A stretch of DNA of 64,000 nt from DATARH01 sp963773625 (GCA_963773625.1 CAVZCJ010000019.1:248001-312000); one strand, 5' to 3'. Shown: positions 26,047 to 37,505, counted from the stretch's first letter. Translations and numbers: made by a program. The notes: generated by a model not told the origin, from the letters alone.

Positions 26047-26860
26047 TCAGGACCTCCCCGGGCGCCAATCCGGCCTCGCGCATATCCCGCACCGTCATCG
26101 CCTTATCGCGCTTGGCAAGGCGCCGGCCGGATGCATCGGTCAGCAGCTTATGATGGCGGTAAACCGGCGTTGGCAGGCCAAGCAGCGCCTGCAACAGCCG
26201 ATGGATATGTGTGGCGGCAAATAAATCGACGCCGCGGGTCACCAGGGTCACGCCCTGCAGCGCATCATCGACCGTCACCGCGAGATGGTAGCTCACCGGC
26301 ACGTCCTTGCGCGCCAGCACCACATCGCCGAGCGCTTCCGGGGTCGCCTTGACCGCGCGCCCATCCTCCGGCCACTCGAGAGGGCCGGTCCGCGCGATCG
26401 CGACGCCGACATCGAGGCGCAACGCGTAGTCGGCGCCGGCGGCGATTTTGTTCCCGCGTTCGCTTGGCGAAAGCCGCCTGCAGGTGCCCGGATAGATCGG
26501 GCCGGACTCGCCCTGGGGCGCCCCGCCGGCGCGGGCGATCTCGGCGCGGATCTCTCTCCGCGTGCAAAAACAGGGATACAGCACGCCCATCTGCTCAAGC
26601 CGCGCCAGCGTCACCCGATAATCGTCGAAATGCTCCGATTGCCGCCTCACCTCGCCGTCCCATACGAGGCCCAGCCAGGTCAGGTCTTCAACGATCGCCA
26701 CATCGTATTCGTGGCGGCAGCGCGCGCGGTCGATATCCTCGATCCGCAGCAGGAAACGGCCGCCGGCCTCGCGCGCCGCGTGCCACCCCTCCCAGGCCGA
26801 ACGCACATGACCGAGATGTAGATACCCGGTCGGGCTCGGGGCAAAGCGGGTGACGATCAT
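26047..26860 (-). CDS. gluQ: Glutamyl-Q tRNA(Asp) synthetase (3' end damaged)
   Basis: GluRS-like catalytic domain without an anticodon-binding domain; attaches glutamate to queuosine in the tRNA(Asp) anticodon. Motifs: FAPSPTGYLHLGHVRSA (HIGH variant HLGH), zinc site CFCTRRE plus YPGTCR, DVVLARKDVPVSYHLAVTVD, THIHRLLQALLGLP, and RLAKRDKA in place of KMSKS. ATG 26860 is supported by the motif position. In the given frame no stop follows; the ORF would run 190 codons antisense through the Nudix gene. Removing one G at about 26057 yields a TGA at 26047 and an ordinary GluQ length, so I end it there. Confidence 0.83.
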
Positions 26861-26934
26861 CGTTCCCTGATGCCCCTGTTCGCCTTGGCCGACATCGGCT
26901 ATGCCTCTGCCCATATCCGCTGGAGTACGCAGCG

Positions 26935-27597
26935 ATGAACCTTACCCTGTCCGGACCATCCTTTCCGCCGCAATCGGGCGGCAAGCCGAGCCGCCTGGTG
27001 ATCCTGCTGCACGGCCTCGGCGCCGACGGCAACGATCTGATCGGATTGGCGCCGTATTGGGCGCCGCTCCTGCCTGAGACGGAATTTCTGTCGCCGAACG
27101 CGCCGTTTCCCTGCGACATGGCGCCGTATGGCTATCAGTGGATGAGCGCTCGCGATCCGAGCCCGGAGGCGAGGCTCGCGGGCGCCCGCGCCGCCGCGAG
27201 CATTCTCGACGCGTTTATCGACGACGAGCTGCAAAAGCGCGATCTCACCGAGGCACAGCTTGCCTTGGTGGGTTTCTCGCAGGGCACGATGATGTCGCTC
27301 TTCGTTGGCCCGCGGCGCGAGCGGCAGCTTGCCGGGATCGTCGGGTTTTCCGGCCGGCTGATCGCCCCCGCGCTGCTCAAGGACGAAATCCGCACGCGCC
27401 CTCCGGTCTTGCTAGTTCACGGCACCGAGGATGCGATGGTCCCGTACGGCTCGATGGCCGAAGCCGAGATCGCGCTCAGCGACGCCGGTGTCGCGGTCGA
27501 GACGTTAACCTGCCCCGGGGTGGGTCATGGCATTGATGAGCAGGGGTTGCGCGACGGCGGCGAATTCCTGGAGCGCGTGCTCAACGGCCAGGGCTGA
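26935..27597 (+). CDS. Phospholipase/carboxylesterase family alpha/beta hydrolase
   Basis: 220-residue alpha/beta hydrolase of the small carboxylesterase/acyl-protein-thioesterase group. Nucleophile elbow GFSQGTMM (Ser about residue 117), acid Asp in HGTEDAMVPY, His in GVGHGIDEQG, and the family opening RLVILLHGLGADGNDLIGLA. No signal peptide, so cytoplasmic. Divergent from gluQ with 74 nt between the starts. Its 3' end overlaps the convergent thioredoxin gene by 17 nt. Physiological ester unknown. Confidence 0.87.
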   Translation: MNLTLSGPSFPPQSGGKPSRLVILLHGLGADGNDLIGLAPYWAPLLPETEFLSPNAPFPCDMAPYGYQWMSARDPSPEARLAGARAAASILDAFIDDELQKRDLTEAQLALVGFSQGTMMSLFVGPRRERQLAGIVGFSGRLIAPALLKDEIRTRPPVLLVHGTEDAMVPYGSMAEAEIALSDAGVAVETLTCPGVGHGIDEQGLRDGGEFLERVLNGQG

Positions 27598-28135
27598 CCG
27601 GCAGCAACTTCGTCAGCATCCCGATCATCTGATCTGAGTCCCACTCAGCGGCGCCCTCGACCTTGCCGAGCACCTTGCCGTCGGCGTCGACGACGAGGCT
27701 GGTCGGCAGGCCACGCGCGTGGAGCGCATGGGTGGCGTTGCTTTTCGGGTCAAGGCCGACCTTGATCTTGTCGAGATCGAGCTTGGCGATGAACGGCTTC
27801 ACCACGTCCACCCCGCCGTGATCTTCGGATACCGCGAACACCAGCAACGCCGGCCCGAGCCTTGCTTCCAGTTTTGCCAGCGACGGCATTTCCTTGAGAC
27901 AAGGCTGACACCAGGTGGCCCACAGATTGAGGATCACCACCTTGCCCTTGAAATCGGCGAGCGATACCGGTTTCCCGTCCAGCCCGTCGAAGCTCATCTC
28001 GGGCGCTGGCTGTGGCGCCTCCGCCGGGATAAACTGGCCGAGCTTGATATCGGGCTCATTGGCGGTCTGCGCCACAGCACCCAGCGTCGCAGCAATCAGG
28101 ATCACGATAGCCACAATGATGCGGCAGCCTCTCAT
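27581..28135 (-). CDS. TlpA-like periplasmic thiol:disulfide oxidoreductase
   Basis: 184 residues with an N-terminal signal/anchor helix (IIVAIVILIAATLGAVAQ) and a TlpA/ResA-type thioredoxin domain: PEMSFDGLDGKPVSLADFKG, VVILNLWATWCQPCLKEMPS with the WCQPC redox pair, FAVSEDHGG and GLPTSLVVDADG with the cis-Pro. Likely a membrane-tethered periplasmic reductant for cytochrome c or copper-site maturation (inferred from family). ATG 28135 with AAGGG at SD distance. Divergent from argH with 33 nt between starts; a tlpA-argH pairing is common in alphaproteobacteria. Confidence 0.87.
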   Translation of the reverse strand: MRGCRIIVAIVILIAATLGAVAQTANEPDIKLGQFIPAEAPQPAPEMSFDGLDGKPVSLADFKGKVVILNLWATWCQPCLKEMPSLAKLEARLGPALLVFAVSEDHGGVDVVKPFIAKLDLDKIKVGLDPKSNATHALHARGLPTSLVVDADGKVLGKVEGAAEWDSDQMIGMLTKLLPVSPGR

Positions 28136-28168
28136 AGGATCCCTTTCAGACGGCGGAGGCGAAGCCTC

Positions 28169-29598
28169 GTGACTCGCCCGACACGGCGCCCGGTCGGCGA
28201 GCAGACGCCGGCCGCGCCGAACCCGCTCTGGGGCGGCCGCTTTGCCGGTGGGCCAGCTGCCATCATGCGCCGCATCAACGCCTCGATCGATATCGACCGG
28301 CGCCTCTACGCCGAGGATATTGCCGGATCGAAGGCGCACTGCGCGATGCTCGTCGCGCAACGCATCCTCCCGGCCGAAGATGGCGCTGCGATCTGCGAGG
28401 GTCTAGAGCGAATTCGGGCGGAAATCGACGCAGGCACCTTTGTCTTCCGCGAGGACCTCGAGGACATTCACCTCAATATCGAGGCGCGGCTCGCCGAGCT
28501 GATCGGCCCGGCGGCGGGGCGGCTGCACACGGCGCGCTCGCGCAACGATCAGGTGGCAACAGATTTCCGCCTATGGGTGCGCGCGGCAATCGACCGGATC
28601 GATGCGTCGATGGCCGCGCTGCAGGCGGCGCTGCTCGATCAGGCGGAAGCCCACGCGGCGGCGGTTATGCCGGGCTTCACCCACTTGCAGATCGCCCAGC
28701 CGGTGACGTTCGGCCATCACCTGATGGCGTATGTCGAAATGATTGGCCGCGACCGCGGCCGTCTCGCCGATTGCCGGCGGCGCCTCAATGAATGCCCGCT
28801 CGGCGCCGCGGCGTTGGCCGGCACCGCGTTCCCGATCGACCGCGATGCGACTGCGGCCGCGCTCGGCTTCGACCGGCCGGCGGCTAACTCGTTGGATGCC
28901 GTATCCGACCGGGACTTCGCGGTGGAATTCCTCGCCGCGGCGGCGTTGGCCGGCATGCATCTATCGCGCTTGGCCGAGGAGATCGTGATCTGGTCGAGCG
29001 AGCCGTTCGGCTTTGTTTCGCTGAGCGATGCCTTCACCACCGGCAGCTCGATCATGCCGCAGAAGCGCAACCCCGACGCCGCCGAGCTCGTGCGCGCCAA
29101 GACCGGTCGGCTCGACGGCTCGCTGATCGCGCTACTGACGGTGATGAAGGGCCTGCCGCTCGCCTATCAAAAGGACATGCAGGAAGACAAGGCTGCCGGT
29201 GTTCGAAGCGGCCGACGCGCTCGAGCTGTGTCTTGCCGCCGCGACCGGCATGGTCGCCGATATGCGACCGAGGCTAGACCGGCTGCGCGAGGTGGCGTCA
29301 CGCGGCTACAGCACGGCGACCGACCTCGCCGATTGGCTGGTGCGGTACACTCAATATGCCATTCCGACAGGCGCATCACGTCACCGGCGAGATCGTCAAG
29401 CGCGCCGAAACGCTCGGCCGTTCGCTTGCCGAGATGCCGCTCGCCGAGATGCAAGCAATCGAGCCGGCGATCACCGCTTCGGTGTACGATGTGCTCGATG
29501 TCGAGCGATCCGTGGCCAGCCGCACGAGCTTTGGCGGCACCGCGCCGGATCGGGTTCGCGTCGCCATCGCCGCCGCGCGCGAGAGGTATTGCCGATGA
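28169..29598 (+). CDS. argH: Argininosuccinate lyase (frameshifted)
   Basis: Final step of arginine synthesis, argininosuccinate to arginine and fumarate. Motifs: NPLWGGRFAGGPA, GRLHTARSRNDQVATDFRLW (substrate/catalytic His-Ser region), MPGFTHLQIAQPVTFGHHL with catalytic His, and the signature GSSIMPQKRNPDAAE. GTG 28169 (GGAGGC upstream) gives the full N-terminus. Two frame changes, both a single extra T: at about 29194 (GGC[T]GCC) and 29346 (CGG[T]ACA); without them the reading continues DKAPVFEAADAL and WLVRTLNMPFRQAHHVTGE. The gene is followed by lptM and lysA, a conserved order. Confidence 0.92.
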
Positions 29599-29765
29599 GT
29601 CGAGCCGATCCCGAAGCCCTCCATTCTCGCCGTCGTGCAACGGCGCTGCGAGTTGTCGCGCTGCTGCTCGTCGCGCTGGCACTCGCGGGTTGCGGCCGGA
29701 AGGCGGCCCCGCAGCCCCCGGCCGACGAACCCAACACCTATCCCCGCGCCTACCCGCATGTCTGA
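29595..29765 (+). CDS. lptM: LptM-type small lipoprotein
   Basis: 56 residues: short N-tail, hydrophobic stretch LRVVALLLVALALAGCG with lipobox LAGC, and the conserved GCGRKAAPQPP segment of the YifL/LptM family. LptM binds and promotes maturation of the LPS translocon protein LptD. ATG overlaps the argH stop (ATGA) and its own stop overlaps the lysA ATG, so the three are translationally coupled. The argH-lptM-lysA order is a hallmark of Proteobacteria. Confidence 0.85.
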   Translation: MSRADPEALHSRRRATALRVVALLLVALALAGCGRKAAPQPPADEPNTYPRAYPHV

Positions 29766-31045
29766 GCCGTTCGCCTATCGCAACGGCGAGCTTCATGCCG
29801 AGAAAGTGCCGGTGTCCCGGATCGCCGAAGCGGTCGGCACGCCCTTCTATCTCTACTCCTCGGCCTCTTTCATTGCTCAATTCAAAACGCTGGCAGCGGC
29901 GCTCTCACCGCTCGACGCGCTGATCTGTTACGCGGTCAAGGCGAATTCCAATCAAGCGGTACTGCGGCTCTTCGCTGGCCTCGGCGCCGGCGCCGACGTC
30001 GTGTCGGGGGGCGAGCTGCAGCGGGCGCTGGCGGCCGGCATCCCGGCGCACCGCATCGTCTTTTCCGGCGTCGGGAAGACAGCAGCGGAGCTCACGGCGG
30101 CACTTGATGCCGATATTCATCAGATCAATGTCGAATCCGCGTCCGAGCTTCGGCTGTTGAGCGAGCTGGCCGCTGGGCGCGGGCAGATTGCCCGGGTGGC
30201 CCTGCGTGTAAACCCCGATGTCGACGCCATGACGCACACCGATATCTCGACCGGGCGCAAGGAGGACAAGTTCGGCATTCCATGGCGCGATGTTGCCGGC
30301 GCGTATCGCCTCGCCGCGCAGTTGCCCGGCGTTCAACCGGTCGGACTTGCCGTCCATATCGGCTCGCAGATCGTCGATCTGGCACCGTCGGCGGCGGCGT
30401 TTTCACGACTTGCCGAGATTATCGTCGCGCTTCGCGGGGACGGTCAGAAGGTGCATCGCGTCGACGTCGGCGGCGGCTTGACCATCCCCTATCACGCGAG
30501 CGACGCACCGCCGCCCACGCCTGCCCAATATGCGGCGCTGATCGCGAAAATTTTCGGGTCTCTCGATGTCGCGGTGGAATGCGAGCCGGGCCGCTATTTG
30601 GTCGGCGCCGGTGGCATCCTCGTGTCACGCGTCGTGTACCTGAAAGACGGTGATCACCCCGTGGTCGTGGTCGATGCGGCGATGAACGACCTGGTCCGGC
30701 CGGCGATGTACAAGATCGAGCACGCGATCAAGCCGGTTCGCGAGCCGGCGCCCGGCGCGGCGCGCCGCGCCGCCGATGTCGTCGGCCCGGTCTGCGAAAG
30801 CACCGACACATTCAACCGAGGATATCGAGCTGCCCCCGCTCGAGGAAGACGACCTGATTGCGTTCACTACGGCCGGCGCCTACGGCGCGGTGATGAGTTC
30901 GACCTACAACACCCGGCCGCTGGTGCCCGAGGTGCTGGTCGACGGCGACCGGTTCGCGGTCATTCGCGCGCGCCAAAGTTACGACGCAATGCTGGCGCTC
31001 GATACGATCCCGGATTGGCTGGCCGACGAGGGATCGCCGCGATGA
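29758..31045 (+). CDS. lysA: Diaminopimelate decarboxylase (frameshifted)
   Basis: PLP-dependent alanine-racemase-fold enzyme making L-lysine from meso-DAP. PLP Lys in ICYAVKANSNQAVLR, RVNPDVDAMTHTDISTG, GIPWRDV, GLAVHIGSQI with His, VDVGGGLTIPY, ECEPGRYLVGAGG, the active-site Cys-Glu in GPVCESTDTF, and the terminal FTTAGAYGAVMSSTYNTRP. One frame change at about 30815 (extra C) between DTFN and EDIELPPLE. ATG 29758 overlaps the lptM stop. Followed 4 nt before its stop by the ATG of the TIGR02302 gene, so the operon continues. Confidence 0.92.
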
Positions 31046-33484
31046 TATCGCCGTTGACACCGGACAACCGCTTGTCGCGCTTGTTGCTGCTGTCGCGGGC
31101 CGCGCTCGTCTGGGAAAGAGTATGGCCGGCGCTGTGGCCTGCATTATTCATTCTCGGCGTGTTCGCGGTCTTCGCGTTGTTCGATCTGCTCAGCTGGCTC
31201 TCCGGCCCGGAGCATATGGCGGTTTTGGCCGGATTTGCCGTCGCGCTCGGTTGCGCGGCGGTGTGGGGTGCGCGACGGCTGGCGTGGCCCGATACGGCCG
31301 CCGCCCGCCGGCGCATCGAGATCAAGAGCGGCCTCGATCACCGGCCGCTGGCCGCCCTCGCCGATCGTCCGAGCGGGCCGCTCGGCAGCGGTGCGACCGG
31401 CTTGTGGGAGGCGCATCGACGTCGTGTCGTGGCAATGATACGCAGTTTGCGCGTCGGCTGGCCGGCCGCTGGGTTGGCGGGTCATGACCCATGGGGTCTG
31501 CGCGCCGTCTTGGCGATCCTGCTTGTTGTCGCCGCGATCGACGCCGGCGGCGATTGGCGAGAGCGGCTCACCCGAGCGCTGACGCCCGGCTGGGATGGCG
31601 GCACACCCGGCCCGGCGGCCAGCTTCGACATCTGGATCACCCCACCCGACTACACCGGGCTCCCGCCGCAATTCCTGCGCGCCGACACCGCCGGGACCAT
31701 CCGCATCCCGACCGGCAGCAAACTGTTGGCGCAAATTCACGGCAGCGGCTCAACTCCGCGCCTGTCGGTTGACAATGCGGTCAGCGATTTTCAGGGGATC
31801 GACAAGACCAACTTCCGCGCCGAGGCAACCCTGACACAGGGAAAATCGCTGAGCGTCAGTCAGGGTGGCTCGACCCTGGGCCGTTGGCCGATCGAGATCA
31901 TCCCCGACAATCCGCCGGTCGCCGCTTTCGCCGAGCCGCCCAAGCCCACGATCCATGCGGCGTTGCATCTCGCCTACCAGGCGACGGACGATTACGGGGT
32001 CGAAAGCGTCAAGGCGGTGATCACCCGCGCGGATGGAAACCCGGCGGACAAGATCGAGATCGAAATGCCGTTGCCGGGCTTGCATCTCAAAGAGGCGCAC
32101 GGCGCCACGTACCAAGACCTGTCGCCGCACCCCTGGGCGGGCCTCCCGGTCGATATCCGCATCGTCGCGACCGACGCGTTGGGCCAGACCGGCGCGAGCG
32201 AGCCGGTGCACATGACGCTGCCCGAGCGCGAGTTCCACAATCCGGTCGCCCGGGCGATCATCGATCAGCGCAAGGAACTGGTCAAAGATCCCGGCTCGCG
32301 CGACGTCGGTGGCCGAAATCCTCGACGATTTGAATGTTCGGCCGGAGCGCTATCGCGACGATACGGTCGTCTACTTGGCGCTTCGGCTTGCCGCGCTCCG
32401 GTTGCGCGAGCCCGACGCCGACGCCGCGATCGCCGCGGTAATTCCGCTGCTTTGGGATACCGCCTTGCGCATCGAGGACGCGGGCATGTCGGTCGCCGAG
32501 CGGGATCTGCGCCGCCTGCAGCAGGAATTGCAGGATGCCCTGGCGCGCGGCGCGCCGGACGAGGAAATCGACCGGCTGATGCGCGAGTTGCAGCAAGCGA
32601 TGAGCCAATATCTTCAGGAGCTCGCTCAGAACATGGAGCGCAATGGCGATCAGACGGCGGAGTCGGCCGATCCATCGCGGACGCTGACGGCGCGCGACCT
32701 CCAGCGGATGCTCGATCGCGCCCGCGAGCTTGCGCATAGCGGCGCCCAGCAGCAGGCTCGAGAGCTGTTGTCGCAACTCCAGGACATGCTGGAGAACCTG
32801 CAAATGGCCCGGCCCGGCGCACAGCAGCACGCGCCCAACCAGGCTGGCCAGATGATGCGCGGCATGCAAGACCTGATGCAGCGTCAGCAGCAGCTTCTCG
32901 ACCGCAGCTTCCGAGCCCAAAGGCAAATGAACGGCACGACCGGGCAGAATGGTCAGCAGCCGAGCGACGACGACTCGCAGGCCAGCGATCTCGGAAGCGC
33001 CGCCGGCCAGCAGGACCAGCTGCGCCGCGCGCTCGGCGAGATCATGCGTCATCTCGGTTCGGGCGCGGGCAATATTCCCGATGCGCTTGGCCGCGCCGAA
33101 CGGGCGATGCGCGACGCGACGGGCGCCCTGCAGCGCGGCGATCCCGGTGCGGCTATCAGCTCACAGAGCGAAGCGCTCGATCAGTTGCAGGAGGGCGCCC
33201 GCGAATTTGCTCAGCAGCTGCGCGACAAGATGCAAAACGGCTGGGAAGCCCAAAGCGCTGATCCAAACGGCTACGGTCAGGACCCCACGGACACGGAAAA
33301 TCGCGATCCGTTTGGTCGGCCCATGTCGGGGAGCTTCGTCGATCAAGGCGATGTGCAAATCCCCGACGCCAGCATCATCCAGAAATCGCGCGAGATCCTC
33401 GACGAACTGCGCCGCCGCGCCGGTGAAAAGGCTCGCCCCGTGATCGAACTGGATTACATCGAGCGCCTATTGCGGCGCTTTTGA
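31042..33484 (+). CDS. TIGR02302/DUF4175 family membrane protein (frameshifted)
   Basis: About 813 residues. Two N-terminal membrane helices (VWPALWPALFILGVFAVFAL and MAVLAGFAVALGCAAVWG), a third at about residues 154-172 (LRAVLAILLVVAAIDAGGD), then a periplasmic region with ITPPDYTGLPPQFL and an Ig-like ADDYGVES segment, and a long Gln/Arg-rich coiled coil (RDLQRMLDRARELAHSG, QQQLLDRSFRAQRQMNG). TIGR02302 is restricted to alphaproteobacteria, follows lysA, and is uncharacterised; a cell-envelope role is commonly assumed. One frame change at about 32302 (extra G) before RTSVAEILDDLNV. Confidence 0.83.
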
Positions 33485-33519
33485 ACTCCGAGCAGCGTTC
33501 CGCGGTTAGCGTGACGAGG

Positions 33520-34242
33520 ATGGATCGACGCCTACTCCTTTCGATCATCGCCGGCGCCATCGCGTTGCCGCGGATGGCGCGTGCGGCGCCTCTGCCTTTG
33601 CCCGCGCGGCGCAGCCTGCGGCTGGTCAACGCGCATACCGGCGAGACTTTCGACAGGCCCTACCGCGACGACGACGGCCTTATCCCCTCGGCGGTGGCCG
33701 ATCTTTCGGTGTTCCTGCGCGATTTTCATTCAGGCGAGATCATTGCGATCGACATGGGAGTAATCGACTTCCTCGCCGCGATCATGGATGCGATCGATCA
33801 AGGCGAGGCGACGATCCTTTCCGCCTACCGCACCCGCGAGACCAACGAGATGCTGGCGCGCACCACCTTCGGCGTCGCCGAGAACAGCCAGCATATCTTC
33901 GGCCGCGCTCTCGATGTGCATTTCGGCAGCAAGCTCGCCGAGGCGATGGCGGCGGCCCGCGGGATGCAGCACGGCGGCGTCGGCTGGTACCCGCATTCGG
34001 CCTTCATGCATATCGATACCGGACCGGTGCGCAATTGGGACCTCGACGATGCCGGGCTCGGCAATTTGCTATTCGACGGCAGACAAATCCACTTCAACGA
34101 CAAAGGCGAGTTGGTCATCAGCGCCGGCCGCGGCCGCTCCCCACCGCTCATGGTCAATGGCCGGCGCCCGCCGACGGTGCGCCAGCGTCTTACGCGGTTG
34201 CATCAGCTCGCCCGCGCCGAGTTCCTCGCCCGGCGACACTGA
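33520..34242 (+). CDS. DUF882 (YcbK-like M15) murein endopeptidase with Tat-like signal
   Basis: 240 residues. N-terminus MDRRLLLSIIAGAIALPRMA with a twin-Arg motif, cleavage after ARA. The M15-type zinc site shows in NSQHIFGRALDVHFGS (His and Asp) and HSAFMHIDTG (His). LSAYRTRETNEML before it is the conserved DUF882 helix. YcbK/MepK cleaves peptidoglycan cross-links. ATG 33520 is chosen by the signal peptide; GTG 33511 is an alternative. It begins 35 nt after the TIGR02302 stop and probably shares its transcript, consistent with a shared cell-wall theme. Confidence 0.82.
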   Translation: MDRRLLLSIIAGAIALPRMARAAPLPLPARRSLRLVNAHTGETFDRPYRDDDGLIPSAVADLSVFLRDFHSGEIIAIDMGVIDFLAAIMDAIDQGEATILSAYRTRETNEMLARTTFGVAENSQHIFGRALDVHFGSKLAEAMAAARGMQHGGVGWYPHSAFMHIDTGPVRNWDLDDAGLGNLLFDGRQIHFNDKGELVISAGRGRSPPLMVNGRRPPTVRQRLTRLHQLARAEFLARRH

Positions 34243-34245
34243 TTT

Positions 34246-34896
34246 TCACCCGGCGACGAAGCTCACTACCACTCCAACCGCCGCGTCGTTCGCCGGCAGG
34301 AACGCGATCACAAAATGTGCGGTCTCGCCGGGCAAGAGCCGCGGCTTCGGCGGATCGACGATCTTGACCGCGACGTCGTGCTCGCCCGCGTCGCGCAACA
34401 CGACGCGCAGCTTTGGGACTGGACGGGGGATCGCAACCTTATCCGTGATCTCCCCCTCGACGATCACGCCGTCGACATTTCGCGTCATCGTCACATTGGC
34501 GAATTCAAGCCCCTCGCCCGGTACGTCCGGGGTCAGCCCAATCGCGCTATAAAGCCGGGCTGCCGGCGGCCAGAGCGCGACGATGCGCTCGCGCCCGAAA
34601 TAGGCGCTCGCGGCGGCGCCAACGAGAAGTATCACGACAAGGAGCATGCCAAGCCCGGCGCGATGGCGGCGCCGCGGTGGAGGCGCGATGATCGCGGCGC
34701 GCGAGGTCGCGGCGCGAGGTGACGCCGGCAGCGGCGGCGGCTCGTCGCTCAGCCTGCTCACCGGTGCCGGCGGCAGGATCATGTGACGCCAACTGTGCCC
34801 GCAATTGGCGCAGCGGACGGTCCGACCCGAGGGCCTGGACACTGCTTGGTCGGCCACCTGGTAGCGGATGTGGCACGCGGGGCAGGCGAGGATCAT
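34246..34896 (-). CDS. Zinc-ribbon (MJ0042-type) and DUF3426 membrane protein
   Basis: 216 residues: an N-terminal zinc ribbon MILACPACHIRYQVAD with CxxC and, 20 residues on, VRCANCGHSW, a Pro-rich linker, one membrane helix (AGLGMLLVVILLVGAAASAY) and a periplasmic DUF3426 domain with EGLEFANVTMTRNVDGVIV and PLPGETAHF-like strands. In many alphaproteobacteria this gene is divergent from ftsE; here the liv operon lies between them. Function unknown. Convergent with the DUF882 gene, 3 nt apart. Confidence 0.82.
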   Translation of the reverse strand: MILACPACHIRYQVADQAVSRPSGRTVRCANCGHSWRHMILPPAPVSRLSDEPPPLPASPRAATSRAAIIAPPPRRRHRAGLGMLLVVILLVGAAASAYFGRERIVALWPPAARLYSAIGLTPDVPGEGLEFANVTMTRNVDGVIVEGEITDKVAIPRPVPKLRVVLRDAGEHDVAVKIVDPPKPRLLPGETAHFVIAFLPANDAAVGVVVSFVAG

Positions 34897-35125
34897 TGCC
34901 GGTGATGATCGCGGATTTGCGCTTTGTTGTCGATGACCCGGGGCTACGGCGATACCGCAATCGATTGGCGCTCTTGCCTGTTCTTGACTTGATTTGCGCG
35001 GCTAGGCAGGCTCGCGCCGCACAATCGCGGCGAAGCGAGAACAGGGATGACGTGCTGCGGAGGACCCGCGGGCGACCTCGAACCCGCACGTCAGTACGGG
35101 GCTAGAGCCGGCGTGGCGGCGGCAG
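34897..35125. other. Divergent intergenic region, zinc-ribbon gene / liv operon
   Basis: About 229 bases between the two divergent genes. A TTGACT at 34986-34991 could be a -35 element for the liv operon, but I see no convincing -10 at the right distance. No operator dyad, small RNA or ORF with coding features is recognisable. Confidence 0.35.
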
Positions 35126-35915
<790 letters not shown>

Positions 35916-35919
<4 letters not shown>

Positions 35920-36624
35920 TGCTCGAAGTCACCGGGCTCGATGCGCTTTTACGGCCAAAACCAAGCCCTGCACGGCGTCGGCTTTGCGATCGAGGAGGGC
36001 CATATTCGAACCCTCCTCGGCGCCAACGGGGCCGGAAAGACGACGATCCTGCGTGCGATCTGCGGCATGGTGCGCACCCGGGGCGACATTGTCTTCGACG
36101 GCAAGCATGTCGCCGGCTGGTCGACCGAGGACGTCGTCCGGCTCGGCGTCGCGCACGTACCCGAGGGGCGCGGCACGTTCGTGCGGCTGACCGTTGAGGA
36201 AAACCTGCAGCTCGGGGCGATGACACGCCGCGGTCGGAGCGAGATCGCCGCCGACATCGAGCGCATCTACGTCAATTTTCCGCGGCTCAAGGAACGTCAC
36301 TCGCAACAGGCAGGCACGCTGTCGGGCGGTGAGCAGCAGATGCTGGCGGTCGGGCGCGCGCTGATGCTACGCCCGCGACTACTGTTGCTCGACGAGCCAT
36401 CTTTTGGGCTTGCCCCTTTGATTGTCGAGGAGTTGTTCGAGATCTTGCGTCGCGTCAATGCCGAAACCGGGGTCGCGATGCTGATCGTCGAGCAGAATGC
36501 GGCGCTCGCGCTTGAGCTGGCCGAGCACGCCTATCTGCTCGAAACCGGCCGGATCGTCCTCGATGCGCCAGCCGCCGTGATCGCCGCTGACGAAGCGGTA
36601 CGCCGCTCGTACCTCGGATACTAG
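35916..36624 (+). CDS. livF: Branched-chain amino-acid-type ABC transporter, ATP-binding protein LivF (frameshifted)
   Basis: About 236 residues: FYGQNQALHGVGF, Walker A LLGANGAGKTTILRAI, the LivF signature AHVPEGRGTFVRLTVEENL, ABC signature LSGGEQQMLAVGRALM, Walker B RLLLLDEPSFGLAP and H-loop-type VEQN. The ATG overlaps the livG stop. A frame change lies near 35935 between MMLEVTGL and the FYGQNQ frame. The pair LivG/LivF is a classic heterodimeric ATPase. Confidence 0.87.
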
Positions 36625-36626
36625 CG

Positions 36627-37505
36627 ATGGAATTGCTGCTGCAACAGGTGATGGCGGGGCTGGCGAACGGCGCGATCTACGCCTGCATGGCACTCGCCGT
36701 GGTAATGATCTTTCAGGCGATCGATCATCTCAATTTCGCCCAAGGCGAGATGGCGATGTTCTCTACCTTCATCGCCTGGCAGCTGATCGCCTGGGGCGTG
36801 CCCTACTGGGTAGCGTTTGCCCTTACCGTCGCGGTTTCATTCATCGCCGGCGTGCTGATCGACCGAGTGCTGTTTCGCCCGGTCCAGAACGCACCGATCC
36901 TCAGTCAGATTGTCGCGTTTATCGCGTTGTTTAGCATTCTGAACAGCTCCGCCGGCCAGATCTGGGACTACACAATCAAGAGCTTTCCCACGCCATTCGG
37001 CCACGAGCCGCTGTTCGGGGGAACGCTGATCGACACGCACGAGGCGGGCATGATCGGGGTAACCCTGGCCATGCTTGGCCTGCTTTATCTGTTCTTTCGC
37101 GGCACCAGGCTCGGTTTGGCCATGCGAGCCGCTGCAGCAAACCCGGAATCGGCGCGGCTGGTCGGCATTCGCGTCGGTTGGATGACGGCGCTCGGCTGGG
37201 GCATGGCCGCGGCTATCGGCGCGGTCGCCGGAATGCTGATCGCGCCGATTGTGTTTTTGGACCCGAACATGATGCTGGGCGTCCTGCTTTACGGTTTCGC
37301 GGGCGCGGTGCTGGGCGGTCTGACGAGCCCGGGCGGAGCGGTCGCCGGCGGGTTTGCCGTCGGCGTCATCGAAAACCTGGCGGGCACGTTCATTCCCTAT
37401 GTCGGACGCGAGCTTAAGCTGACGATCGCGCTGGTGCTGATCGTGATCGTGCTGATGTTCCGTCCGAGCGGCGTGTTCGGACGCCGCGTAGTGAGCCGCG
37501 TATGA
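36627..37505 (+). CDS. livH: Branched-chain amino-acid-type ABC transporter permease LivH
   Basis: 292-residue permease with eight hydrophobic segments. It begins MELLLQQVMAGLANGAIYAC, has FAQGEMAMFSTFIAWQL, the cytoplasmic EAA-like loop RAAAANPESARLVGIRVGW, and ends with IVLMFRPSGVFGRR, all typical LivH. Intact. ATG is 2 nt after the livF stop, and the stop overlaps livM ATG by 4 nt. Confidence 0.9.
   Translation: MELLLQQVMAGLANGAIYACMALAVVMIFQAIDHLNFAQGEMAMFSTFIAWQLIAWGVPYWVAFALTVAVSFIAGVLIDRVLFRPVQNAPILSQIVAFIALFSILNSSAGQIWDYTIKSFPTPFGHEPLFGGTLIDTHEAGMIGVTLAMLGLLYLFFRGTRLGLAMRAAAANPESARLVGIRVGWMTALGWGMAAAIGAVAGMLIAPIVFLDPNMMLGVLLYGFAGAVLGGLTSPGGAVAGGFAVGVIENLAGTFIPYVGRELKLTIALVLIVIVLMFRPSGVFGRRVVSRV

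Noticed and set aside
32640..33250. Apparent tandem repeats in the Gln-rich part of the TIGR02302 protein
   Set aside because: Low-complexity coiled coil, not a DNA repeat unit; ordinary for this family.
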